Shown: one piece after another, positions 10,328-20,101 of the stretch
How the letters are laid out: every line of letters begins with the position of its first letter
How positions within the stretch are numbered: the stretch's first letter is position 1
Source: Proteromonas lacertae
Lineage: Eukaryota; Sar; Bigyra; Opalinata; Proteromonadidae
Direction of reading: 5' to 3'
Assembly (NCBI GenBank): GCA_002245135.1
Contig: NGBS01000395.1
Location: 1-21,201 of the forward strand
Length of the DNA stretch: 21,201 bases
Notes under the pieces: model-generated
What the model was told of the DNA's origin: nothing
The model's database searches: none
Seen by the model: only the letters and a program-made list of their open reading frames with translations
Program-made: the position numbers and the translations under genes

Positions 10328-10512
10328 CTATTTTACATTCAAGAACTCTTTTGATAGTTCTTTCTTTTCTTCTTTCGATATTCCATCTATTATAATTGTT
10401 TTAATTTCTGAAAATGTTTCTAAGAATGATTTCAATAATGTTTTATCTATATTCTCTTTTACAGTTATTGATAATTCTCTTAATCTACAATACTTTGATA
10501 GTTTTGATTAAA
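10328..10512 (-). pseudogene. LRR C-terminal fragment, apparent paralogue remnant of the neighbouring pseudokinase-LRR gene
   Basis: An open stretch of about 60 codons ends with TAG at 10328 and reads 'CRLRELSITVKEN', 'LLKSFLETFSEIKTIIID', then a charged tail. This parallels the end of the downstream pseudokinase-LRR protein ('DLDELCVTFKNN', 'IKSFMQSFHSIKNLRII') with the same spacing. It lacks the CaaX box. Upstream the frame meets a TAA, and other coding-like codons continue in another frame without a clean intron, so a full gene cannot be supported. It looks like a truncated tandem duplicate lying about 120 bp upstream of the intact gene's start. A short live gene with unrecognised exons is possible. 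Confidence 0.45.
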
Positions 10513-10559
10513 CAAATCGGAGTCATATACCATTACAGATTCTATAAACAAACTTGATT

Positions 10560-11014
10560 TTATATTTCTATTTCATCTTCTGCTAAAACATTTATATATA
10601 TCCCACATAAAGATAAAACAAGGTAAATCTTAATTATCTAGAAGATATTTATGATTTTAAAATACTTTTAAAATGAAATTCATTTCGAAAAATTTGGTAC
10701 AATTACTCCCCCAATATTAAAAATCAAAATAAATGAGTAGATAAGATCTTAATTGGAAAAAATAATAGTTATTATGAGGTATAATATGAATGACAACTAA
10801 ATTATTAGTAAAAATGTAATATTTTGAATATTATTAGTTACTTAGAATATATGAAGGAGTAATTGAGAAGAGGTATATAGTTACTTTTGCATAATTGCAG
10901 AATAATGTTCTTAACATATTCAATCATTACTGCTATATTAATATAAAGAAAATAACAATTCAACAAATTAATTTGTATTAACTTAATCAAATAAAAAGAA
11001 AATGTAAAAACTAA
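10560..11014. other. intergenic stretch, nothing recognisable
   Basis: About 450 bp between the LRR remnant and the 3' end of the pseudokinase-SPRY gene. It is AT-rich, with stops in all frames and no believable exons, RNA genes or repeats. It presumably holds the 3' flank of the SPRY gene. Confidence 0.5.
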
Positions 11015-12384
11015 TTAGATTTTCCAAAAGTTCAGCAATTCTATTGATTCATTAAGACGATAAGGTATTGCATAAGGATATAAAGGACTTTTAAAATTCT
11101 TAAAACACACTTCCTCAAATCCATCTTCATATTTTATACTCAAAGTTCTTCTATACATATTATATATAATTTCATATTTTTCATCTTTCTTCAAGTATCG
11201 ACTAGGAACTTGCACTTTTTCGCCATTCTTACCATATAAAAATGAACCATCAGCCCACATTCCTATACAGCAACTATATGGATCATCTCTTATATCATTT
11301 CCTTTATATCCAATATTCATTGTAGCACCAAAATCAACTGATGAACCATGAACTACAAATATGAAGTGATAAAAACCTATTTCCATTTTTACATTTAAGT
11401 AACAATGAGGAAAGATAGTTTTAGGATGTTCAAATACATCAGTTATAGTTTTTCTATCTTTAGATATTTCGATATATTTGTGTTTAAATTTATCAATAAA
11501 ATGAACAGCTATATTAAAAATAAATATATATATATGTATATATATACTTCTATTAGATGTTCTTTCCACTTCTATCATCAAATCACTCATTGATATTCTC
11601 TTCTTCACATCTTTCACTAATATTTTCTTTATTAATGGATTTATTAGCTCATTATATTCTATCTTCAAATCACTATAAGTTCCTTTTATTATTTTACTTT
11701 CTAAATCAAATAATGTATTACCAGTAAATGGATATTCTCCACATAAAACATAATAAAATATTACTCCAATACTCCATACATCTATACTCTCCTTAGTTTC
11801 TTTATTTTCAATTATTTCTGGGGCTAATGTTCGGATATTTTTCATATTATAGGGAAACCCCATTTTTGAATTTTCAAATAACAAATTGAAACAATTATCT
11901 GTTAGAAAATAATGATCATAGTCTTTATTGAATAGAATATTTGTTGCTCTTATTGCTCCACTTATCATCTTATTACTGTGAAGAGTTGATACGCATTGGC
12001 ATATTTCTGTTATGAATCTAAAACATTCATTTACATTGATAAAATATTCTTTAGGGTTTATTAAATCTAATGTCTTTTTATATTCTGGTGTTATTAATAA
12101 AAGATAATCTGGAGTTTTATTTATCATAGTAAATGGAACCATATTGGGTATTTTCATTGTTTGAAGCCTTTGACAAGTGAAGATAAATGACGTTAAATTG
12201 ACATCCGAGAAATTATTACATATAATTGCTTTCAGCCGTTTGTATTCATTACCTTTTTGGGTTTTTAATCTGCAGTTAGCAAATTCATTATTAGCATGTA
12301 ACATACCAACAATCTACAGTATATCATTATATAGTATACATCATAAATATCGCTTAGTCCCAGAGATGAATAGAGTGAACCCAT
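11015..12384 (-). CDS. pseudokinase-SPRY protein with MGxxxS N-terminus
   Basis: Three exons (12384-12340, 12313-11548, 11508-11015) give 434 residues; introns are 26 and 39 nt, the latter stop-free and a multiple of three. The kinase-like domain covers about residues 12-275: 'ISGAIRATNIL' stands where HRDLKxxN is expected, with the catalytic Asp changed to Ala (about A135) and Lys to Arg; DFG reads DNC; 'RTLAPEIIENK' is a good APE segment and 'SIDVWSIGVIFYYVLCGEYPF' the F helix. About 290-434 resemble a SPRY/B30.2 domain ('MNIGYKGNDIRDD', 'GMWADGSFLYGKNG', 'CFKNFKSPLYPYA'). Residues 1-6, MGSLYS, fit the N-myristoylation pattern MGxxxS, but this depends on the 15-codon first exon. I infer a membrane-associated, catalytically dead adaptor. 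It shares the 'SPE/APE-x2-IENKE' block with the next gene downstream, suggesting common descent of the kinase part. Confidence 0.82.
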
Positions 12385-12533
12385 AAAAGAATAACGAAAA
12401 TTTAAAAAACTGAAATTTGGGGAAACGAAAATTATTTCTGAAATTACCCCAGACAATTTAAAAAAGGAATTTATTGAACAAATGAATTATCTATTATATT
12501 ATTAGAAAGTAACAATCAAAATAGCTATCTACA

Positions 12534-14105
12534 TTATATCGTTTTTGTTTCTTTAATTACTAATCCTCCAATTAAAGCTGGAGGTGGTTCAGCCTTCTTA
12601 TTTTCCTCTGCTTTATTCTCAATGTTTGGTTTACTTAAATGGAATTGTGATAATCTAACAGGTGGAGATGGTGGTCTCAAATTCAAATTTATACTAATAG
12701 GCACAGCTTGTGGCTTCTCTCCTGTAACCATAAGTGTGAACTTCTGTGGAAAAGCTAAATGATCATCAAAGTTTGCATATCTAGAAGATGCTCTTGAACT
12801 TATACTACTACCTCTTTTAATAAAATCATCTGGAGTTACTTCATCAAATCCTTTAATACTCAACTTTTCATTATCATCATCTCCTCCTCCATCTACTTCA
12901 CTTGCTTTTTCATTATTTACTTTTTCAACATCTTCTTCTTTTACTCTTTCTTCATCATCTACTTTCTCTTCATTATTCTTATCATTTCTTCCTGATTCTA
13001 AATCAAATACATCTTCTACTTTCATTTCATTCATACTTTGCCTTAATACATCATTTACATAATTCTCTACTTGCTCATCTTCCGCTGATTTTGGTGACAT
13101 TTGATCATAATCCTCCTGTTGTTGTTGTTGTATTTCTTTATTCTCTTCTTCATTGTTTTCTTTTTCATTTTCATTAATATTTGGTATTTTTGACTGTTGT
13201 TGTTTTTCTTCTTCTTCTTCATCTTCCTTAGGTTGTGGCTGTTGTTGATTGTTATTTATTAATAATACTTTATGCTCAACATAATCATTATCAAATGCAT
13301 GTGTTACAACTGGTTTATCACTTTCATTATTATTCATTGGTTTATTATTAATTACTTCCTCTTCTTCTTCTTCTTCTTCTTCTTTCGCCATTTCTTCTGG
13401 TTTTTCTTCTTCCTCATCATCATTAAAGTTGTAATTCACATTATTGGATATAATTTCTTCATTTCTTTGAGATTTTGGTGTTTGTGATTCACTTCTACTG
13501 CTATTATTATTATTAATAGGTGGGAAAAATGAAGGAGTAGATTTAGATAATCTTTCTTCTCTTTCTAATGAATCTAAGTTATCTTGGTGGTGATCTACAG
13601 CTGTATTATTAACTGCAAATTGTGTGTGCTTTGCTGATCGATAATGTTCTTTATTTGTTATTGCTGATTTGGCATATCCACATTCTGTACAAAAATTGAA
13701 GGCTGGATAGTTGACATGACTACATACACACATCCAACCTACTAATGGCATTGCTGGAGCATTTCTACTGAATGTTATTGAGTCAGCAATATGAATCTAT
13801 AAGAGTAATAAAATTGAATAATGAATATTCATTATATACATTTGGTAAAAATAAATTTCTTGTACATCTTCGTTTGCCACTATTAACCTAAAGCAAAACA
13901 GTTATGAAACGAATAATACTGAATCAAGAGAGGAATTTGTAGAACCACTATATGAATAATAATAATAAGAGTTATACAGTGAAAAATCCAATGACTTTTT
14001 ATCGGCCCACTTGCTATTAAAAAATATAACAATCATTGCTTACCCTGTAGAGTTGTTTGATTTATTTGTAGAGGAATCGTTTCCAATCTTTGGTAGTTTA
14101 TCCAT
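12534..14105 (-). CDS. RanBP2-type-zinc-finger-like protein with Glu/Gln/Asn-rich disordered body
   Basis: Four exons (14105-14044, 13947-13920, 13887-13840, 13796-12534) give 466 residues; introns are 96, 32 and 43 nt. After a Ser/Asn-rich N-terminus (MDKLPKIGNDSS...) comes 'GWMCVCSHVNYPAFNFCTEC', which has the Trp, Asn and CxxC features of a RanBP2-type zinc ribbon but a C-x1-C first knuckle instead of C-x2-4-C. The next 260 residues are low complexity: runs of Glu, Gln and Asn coded largely by GAA/GAG and CAA. A C-terminal part with 'FTLMVTGEKPQAVPISINL' and 'RPPSPPVRLS' looks more constrained. Such fingers bind ubiquitin, RNA or small GTPases; I cannot choose. The 96-nt first intron is the longest well-supported one here. 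An alternative start is the Met at 13751, but the upstream exons join in phase with good splice sites. Confidence 0.72.
13356..13384. repeat. CTT/GAA trinucleotide tract
   Basis: A near-pure CTT run lies inside the Glu-rich exon of the zinc-finger-like gene and codes for the longest Glu run on the minus strand. Such tracts are prone to in-frame length change. Confidence 0.8.
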
Positions 14106-14290
14106 TTCCTAAAAATATTCTAGGTGTATTTTATTATAAAAAGAATAAATAACGATTTAATTTGATTTGGCTTGAATACCAAATTTTATTTTTTTCAAAT
14201 TCACATCAAAAGAACAATGATAATAATTTCATAATAAAATTTATTTAGTAAAGAATATATATTGGTTTGTATTTTAACGGTTAATTGAGC

Positions 14291-15026
14291 TTAATCAGAA
14301 TCACTTTCTTCTTCTGATCCACTCTCTTCTTCTGAACTCTCTTCATCAGAACCACTCTCCTCTTCTGAAGATGATTCTTCCTCACCAGAGCCACTCTCTT
14401 CCTCAGAGGAAGATTCTTCTGAGGAGCTTTCTTTTTTGTTTGTAGTTGTAGTAGTTGTGACTGGAGGTGGAGCTGTAACAGTTTGTTGTCCAACTCTTGC
14501 TCTATTTATATTTTATAAATATTAATTCAACAAAATATATAAATATACCTCTTTTCATCTAAATCTTGAAGTGATAAACCATCAATATATAAATCATAGT
14601 ACCAACCTAATTTAGCATCATCAGAAACAACAATTGATATAGTACGACCTTCAATTTTGAAAGGAAATGTATAATCTAAACCTGCATCGAAAAAATCTTG
14701 TTCTTCATATTCTGCTTCACCATCAAGTACAACAATCTTCTTACCAGACAACTGACTGTGGTATATTGAGATTGTATGTTCTTCACCTTCGACAATTAGC
14801 TCCCATGTGACTTTTACCTTTGTTCTACAAGATCATAAATTGATTATGAATACTTTGATAGAAGTCTTCCCACACCTTCTCTTTTAAATGTCACTTGGTA
14901 ACATCTATTAGGGTCTACATCCTATAGATATATAAAAATATATTTCACTTAATTGAAATTCTATACTGCTGTAATTTCTTTAGGACCATTTGCCCAAACA
15001 TCAGTTGGTTCTTCATAATCATCCAT
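14291..15026 (-). CDS. FAIM-like domain protein with acidic Ser/Glu tail
   Basis: Exons 15026-14967, 14921-14854, 14824-14549 and 14501-14291 give 204 residues; introns are 45, 29 and 47 nt. Residues about 43-132 resemble the N-terminal half of FAIM (Fas apoptotic inhibitory molecule): 'KVTWELIVEGEEHTISIYH', 'SGKKIVVLDGEAEYEEQ', 'FPFKIEGRTISIVV', 'YDLYIDGLSLQDL' follow the WDV..L.DG.H.I.F.H, SGKRVVYVDGKE and YTLEINGKSL blocks in order. FAIM proteins are soluble beta-sandwich proteins linked to stress resistance and protein aggregation. Only one FAIM unit is present instead of two. The last 45 or so residues are almost all Ser, Glu and Asp, written in a degenerate repeat around EEESGS, a likely casein-kinase-2 substrate. 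A Pro/Thr linker (APPPVTTTTT) precedes it. The start (MDDYEEPTDVW) is the only Met that keeps all exons in phase. Confidence 0.7.
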
Positions 15027-15169
15027 TATGCAAAATTATAAATAATCTATATAAATAAAAAAATATAATGTATTTTAGAGTGAATATATTGAAAACATAC
15101 TCTTAAAATAAAAAAGATATTTTAGATCTCTCAAACTTCCTCAAACTACTCTCCAATTATTCATTTCAA
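15027..15169. promoter_or_regulatory. divergent promoter region between FAIM-like gene and RPB9
   Basis: Only 143 bp separate the two start codons, so both promoters must lie here. The stretch is AT-rich with no motif I can name. Confidence 0.5.
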
Positions 15170-15614
15170 ATGAGTGGTAATAGAAAACATGTACAACTGC
15201 ATTTTTGTGAGAATTGGTATATTCAAATATATTATAAGCTAGTAATAACATATTAGTTCCAGCAGAACTGAAAAATCCACCTGGTTTGGTTTATAAATGT
15301 CCTAAATGTGATAGTACACGTGCATCGGATGATCCATGTGTTTTTGTGTATGATGTGAAAAAAGAACAGGCGTATTTAGTGATATGAATTTATTTTATCA
15401 TAGAAACGTCTTAGCAACAATTAATGATGATATAATATATGATAATACAATTTATAGGACAGATTCTAGAGACAAACATGCACAAAAATGTCCAAAATGT
15501 GGTTCTAACGATGCTGTATATTTTATGCATCATGATCAGTTTGGTGAAGATATGTCCCTTATTTATGTGTGTAAAAAATGTAGAAATAAGTTCATTTCTG
15601 GTGGTCATGAATAA
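15170..15614 (+). CDS. RPB9: RNA polymerase II subunit RPB9
   Basis: RPB9 is the small zinc-ribbon subunit of RNA polymerase II that affects start-site choice, proofreading and fidelity. Exons 15170-15216, 15243-15371 and 15404-15614 join in phase to 128 residues, close to the usual 110-130. The introns are only 26 and 32 nt. Ribbon 1 is 'FCENCNNILVPAE' plus 'YKCPKCDSTRASDD' (two CxxC pairs); the central linker is 'IIYDNTIYRTDSRDKHAQ'; ribbon 2 is 'KCPKCGSNDAVYFMHHDQ' plus 'IYVCKKCRNKFIS' (two CxxC pairs). This order and spacing are diagnostic for RPB9/RPA12/RPC11/TFIIS-type proteins. The TFIIS-like RSADE hairpin typical of RPC11 is not present, and 'FGEDMSLIYVC' matches RPB9. The first intron splits the codon for the second Cys of ribbon 1, so splicing is essential for function. 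Confidence 0.92.
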
Positions 15615-15779
15615 TTTTAGTTTTTTTTCTCAATAGTAAATAGCTTTATTTTTTAATTTGTATATTTTTATTACCAAATGAACAGAACTTTTACATAATA
15701 CGAAGTAATTATATATAATATGTATAATTTATATATATATGTATATAATGGATTCTTTTACACATAAAAAGATATACTG

Positions 15780-17746
15780 TTATATGGACTTTGCTACACA
15801 AGAAGATGAACCAATTGTATTTGAATAAAACAAATATCTTGGAACAAAATATGCTGAAATAATCTAATAATCAAAAAAGTAACTAATATAAAGTATATAT
15901 ACATCAGTTAAAAATGCTCTAACAGGATTAATTGTAGTAATTTCAAAATCATCAGTATCTAGTTTCTCAATTACATTATCAACAATCTTCCTATCAAAAT
16001 AAGATGATAAATTCATATCTCCAGTCAAATATTTCTTTGTAATTGTTTGAAGTTTTGTCAATCTCAATGTTAATTGTGATGTTTTCTCAACATTCCTAAT
16101 AGATCTTAAAAACTCAACCAATTTCACAGAATCTTTCAAATGATATTTATCCAGTAAGAAATCTGAGAATATTGACTTTGCTTCTGGATCTGCTAATATT
16201 CCAGCAATACCAACTACTGGTTTGTTTCCTTTGGTCCAAGCTATTGGAATAGCTTGATATAATGCAATACAACTACTACGACATGTTAATGGTAAACTAT
16301 CTACTGAAATAATAATAATAAAGTTATATATAAATACTATTATATTTATTGTCACTAACAGTTGAAGAAGATTCTGGAAATATAACTGGACTACTTTTTG
16401 AAGACATCCTTTTTCTAAAACTGTTATTCAAAGATGATGATGAATGACCTGAATTTCTAGCTGATGTATTTTTATACTCTTCTTTACTTTCAGACATTTT
16501 TGATTCATTAAATTGTGGATATATTGATTTAGATAAAACTGTTGGTGATTGTGCAAATAAAGAAGACATTATCATATCTAATGGAGCTTTATAATAAAAC
16601 TCTAATAGTTTACCATACTATATATATTAAATAATAATAATACAGTGTCACTAGTTCTAAATGTATTGTCGATATCTTTATCAATTAAATTCAAACATTT
16701 CTCCTGCAATGTTCTAAATGGATAATGTCCTAATGTACGATTATTGATTTGTTTCTGTAAAGTTTCATATTCTGAACTATCTAACATACTACTGATCGAT
16801 TTATGAGTAATTAAATATTTATTATAAATCTCAGTAGCAGAATCTTCTCTATCTTCTGAACTGAAGATATGATTGAATAAAAATATATCATTTAATAAAT
16901 CAACAAAAATTAAGTCAGATGGAAAATTCTTATTTAGAAATTCGACTAGAAATGGTCTTAAATCACTATTTTCAATTATGCATTTATAAGATAGATGTTG
17001 TATATAAGATATCCTGTATTTATGAAACTGTTCATTACATATTGAACTGTTAAGAAAATCTGTCAATTGTTCAGTTTCAAATTGGTATAGTAATTCTTGT
17101 TGCAATTCGTAGAATAGAGTTGGGCTTTGCGATGCTTGTACTCTAGTCATTAAATGATCATATAATCTGGATCTGATTTTATCAGGAACTAATACATTTA
17201 TTAAAATGAGTATAATATACTTTGGATTTCCATTGGAGAACCATATGGAATAAATGATGAATAAATAGAAAGCGCCAATTTTGGTGGAGGATCCATGTTA
17301 TGGATATAATATACTTTGTATGCTTCAATACTATTCCATAGAAGCATCATATCAATTGAAAAATCAGTTTTTAGAAATGATATAAAGGATGATAATTCTT
17401 TTGGATCATCAAAAATCTAACCGCCAAATATACGAAAAAAATACGGAATTAGTCTTGGAATAGAGAGAATGATCTACTTTCTTACTGTCATTAAGTGACA
17501 ATATAGCTGGGTTTTCGATTGACTCTCTTCTTTTGCGATAACAAGGACTTGACATTATACAGCCATTACTGCTCGCCTAAGATATAAAGATATTTTTTAT
17601 ACTGTTGGTGATAGTTGTGATTCTGATAAATCAGATGATTTGCCCTAAGTTGTATTAAAAGAGTAAATGCATACACTGCTGATATAGGAACTACTGCCAC
17701 TCTTTCCCGATATAAATGGCGATTTAAAGTTCATTATATAAGTCAT
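15780..17746 (-). CDS. triple RGS-domain protein
   Basis: Eight exons (17746-17675, 17644-17603, 17576-17445, 17416-17221, 17188-16644, 16617-16338, 16303-15903, 15863-15780) give 583 residues; introns are 26-39 nt. After a Ser-rich, probably disordered N-terminus come three regions with the helical pattern of RGS (regulator of G-protein signalling) domains. RGS1: 'DPKELSSFISFLKTDFS', 'LWNSIEAYK', 'PTLFYELQQELLYQF'. RGS2: 'RPFLVEFLNKNFPSD', 'ATEIYNKYLITHKSI', 'LGHYPFRTLQEKCLNLI'. RGS3: 'DPEAKSIFSDFLLDKYHL', 'LVEFLRSIRNVEK', 'ITTINPVRAFLTDIIS'. RGS domains speed GTP hydrolysis by G-alpha subunits; sites needed for this are not clear enough to say which copies are active. A Ser-rich linker separates RGS2 from RGS3. 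The Met at 17746 gives a clean phase; a second in-frame Met is at 17734. Confidence 0.8.
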
Positions 17747-17873
17747 AATCACTTTACAACCATACAATAGCAAGATAAAAAAGAAAACTGTAAGAACAGT
17801 TTGGCTTGTTCTTTTTAAAATCTATAATGAATAAGGACAGAAATGTTGGTAACAAAAAAATAATAGGGTTGGT
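17747..17873. promoter_or_regulatory. divergent promoter region between RGS gene and WBP4-like gene
   Basis: A 127-bp gap between opposite starts must serve both genes. It contains T/A-rich runs; no named motif is visible. Confidence 0.45.
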
Positions 17874-19403
17874 ATGGTGAAAAATGATAAAAGACACTTC
17901 TGTAGATGGTGTAGAGTGTGGATGCCGAATGATCCAGCTGTATATTTATTGATTTCTATTATATAGACAATTGCAAATCATGAAGGAAGTAAATCACACA
18001 AAGTAAAAAGTGCAAAATTTATTCTACAGCAGCAGATAGTAGAACAGCATATAGAAGAAGAGAAATTAAGAACTATCAATACACTCAAGTATATTCAAAA
18101 AGAAGCTGAGAGACAGGTAGCAGGAGATGTCTACAGAAAAACTCCAGCATATATGAACTCAAATATAGGCAAGAAAGAAGATCCAGACGATTTATATGCA
18201 AATTTCAAATCAAATGGTGAATGTGCAATGGGTGATGATATTAATCCACCACTAAAACCTAAACAATTAAAACAACCATTATTCAATTTTCAAATGTCAT
18301 CAGTTCCTCCTCCACCTCCATCTACTCCTCCTCCTCCTTTTGATAATGGCTTTGTGCCTCCTCCACCACCTCCACCTCCAAATTTTCCACCTCCCAAACC
18401 AAAGCTTGAACCAGATCATTCCTTCAAAATAGCAAGAAGACAACCTCCAGCCCCAATTAATGGTGAAGCTTATCATCCAATATCTGATTTTATAAGCAAA
18501 ATAATATTAGGATGTCCAGTTAAATCAATCAATACAAAAGATGTATGGAAAGATGCAATATTGGTTAATATAGGAGAAAAGAAGATAGAAGGAACAAATA
18601 CAGTAATTCCAAAGTATACGGTAGTTGATATAATATCAGAGAAACAATATGAATTAATAGGTGATCAAATATATCTATTAGAAAGTGAATTGAATAAATG
18701 CATTGAAATAAATAGTGAATTATCAAAAATATCAAGTATTAATGATAAAAACTATAATAATATTACATGGAAAAGAGGAATGCAATGTCAAGCTAGATAT
18801 TCAGTCAATTTTCAATGGTATCCAGCTATTATAATCAATACAAATAAAGATATTACATATGTAACTGTTGTATTTGCTGGATATTTGAATAAAGAAACAT
18901 TACCAGTGTCTTTTATTTGTCCAATTGGAATAAATCCTGAAGAAATGAAGAAAGAAGAGATTGTGAATGGACATGAAGTTATTGATATTGTATATATTAT
19001 TATTACTATTATTATATAGCCACTACAGAATTATGGAGATTGGCAAACTGTATCTGTAAAGGAACTAACATCAGAAGAAGTTGAAGAACAACAAACAGCA
19101 TTAGACAAAGCAAAGTATGAAGATTTGATAAGTGAAGAAGAATCTAGACAAAGAATTGAAAAAGAGTTATTGAAGCATATAAATGATGATAATGAAGATG
19201 AAATAGATACGTTGAACACATTTAATCCACATGGAGGTGATACTTATAAAGGTGTTAATATAAAATCAATGAAAGAAGGTTCTTTAGAAGATTTAAATGA
19301 TATAAGTTTAATGAGAGAAGATAATAATGGAGTAAAAATTGAATTTAAGAAGAAGGGTAAAAAGAATATAATAAATAAAAGAATTAAAGTTGAAGATGAA
19401 TGA
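17874..19403 (+). CDS. WBP4: WBP4/FBP21-like splicing factor with U1-type zinc finger and Tudor-like domain
   Basis: WBP4 is a spliceosome-associated protein. Exons 17874-17939, 17967-18989 and 19020-19403 give 490 residues; introns are 27 and 30 nt. Residues 9-36 form the matrin/U1-type finger 'FCRWCRVWMPNDPATIANHE' continuing 'GSKSHK' (C-x2-C-x13-H-x5-H), at the N-terminus as in WBP4, followed by a charged helix (QQQIVEQHIEEEKLRT). A poly-Pro region (about 150-180) could bind WW or SH3 domains. At about 320-370, 'WKRGMQCQARYSVNFQWYPA', 'YVTVVFAGYLNKETLPVS' looks like a Tudor fold. The C-terminal part has 'YGDWQTVSV' and an 'IEFKKKGKKN' end typical of WBP4 relatives. No WW domain is seen, unlike human WBP4. 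The first intron lies within the finger. Proline-rich tracts and the Tudor-like domain suggest binding to Sm-type arginine-methylated partners (inference). Confidence 0.78.
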
Positions 19404-19557
19404 ATAAAAATATAAAAATGTGATTTTGTTTAGTAAATTAATAACTTTTGTTTTTTTTCTATGAAATTGTTTTATTTGAATAATTTAGATTCTTTTTTAT
19501 TCAACATTAGTAAGAATATATAAAAGATGTTAAACTAGTTTTAAAAAAAATACTGAA
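19404..19557. other. convergent intergenic region
   Basis: About 150 bp between two converging stop codons (TGA at 19401-19403, TAA at 19558-19560). T-rich on one side and A-rich on the other, as expected for back-to-back 3' ends. No repeat or RNA is seen. Confidence 0.4.
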
Positions 19558-20063
19558 TTAAATTCCACCCATATCCTGAAATGGAGTATTTGGAGGTTGA
19601 AACTGAATGGAATTATTAATCGAATTATTAGCAGAACTGTTTTGAACTGATATTGAAGTTGGAGTAACTACTTGTCTTCTGTTAGTATTTGGTGTTGATG
19701 TTCTATTAGGTATATTAGTTCCTGATCCTACTGGAGCAACATTAATTGTAATAGAATCCTTTGACGATTTATGAATATTCATTTGTGTCATTTCTATCTC
19801 ATCTGGTCTGTTATTATTATTCTTTACATCTATTTCATTAACACTATTATTATCTTCTTCCCAAGCTATTGAGGCCTACTAATCTAGTACCATCTTCATT
19901 TAATACTTCTCGTTTACACACTGGACACATATCTTTCTGACGTAACCATTGATCAATACATTCAGGATGGAATATGTGTTGACATGGTAATACTTTGATT
20001 TTTTCATTCTCTATGAACTCTATTATACAGATTGTACAACATGTTTGTTGATGGTGTTTACTC

Positions 20064-20101
<38 letters not shown>

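Noticed and set aside
12902-13487. Long plus-strand open frames opposite the Glu-rich exon
   Set aside because: They are Leu/Phe/His-rich antisense of GAA and CAA repeats with no domain content.
17747-17890. Hydrophobic minus-strand readings just upstream of the RGS gene start, hinting at a 7TM-RGS receptor fusion
   Set aside because: The run comes from T-rich promoter sequence opposite the start of the WBP4-like gene. It is interrupted by stops, spans at most one or two helices, and no clean splice joins it to the RGS frame.
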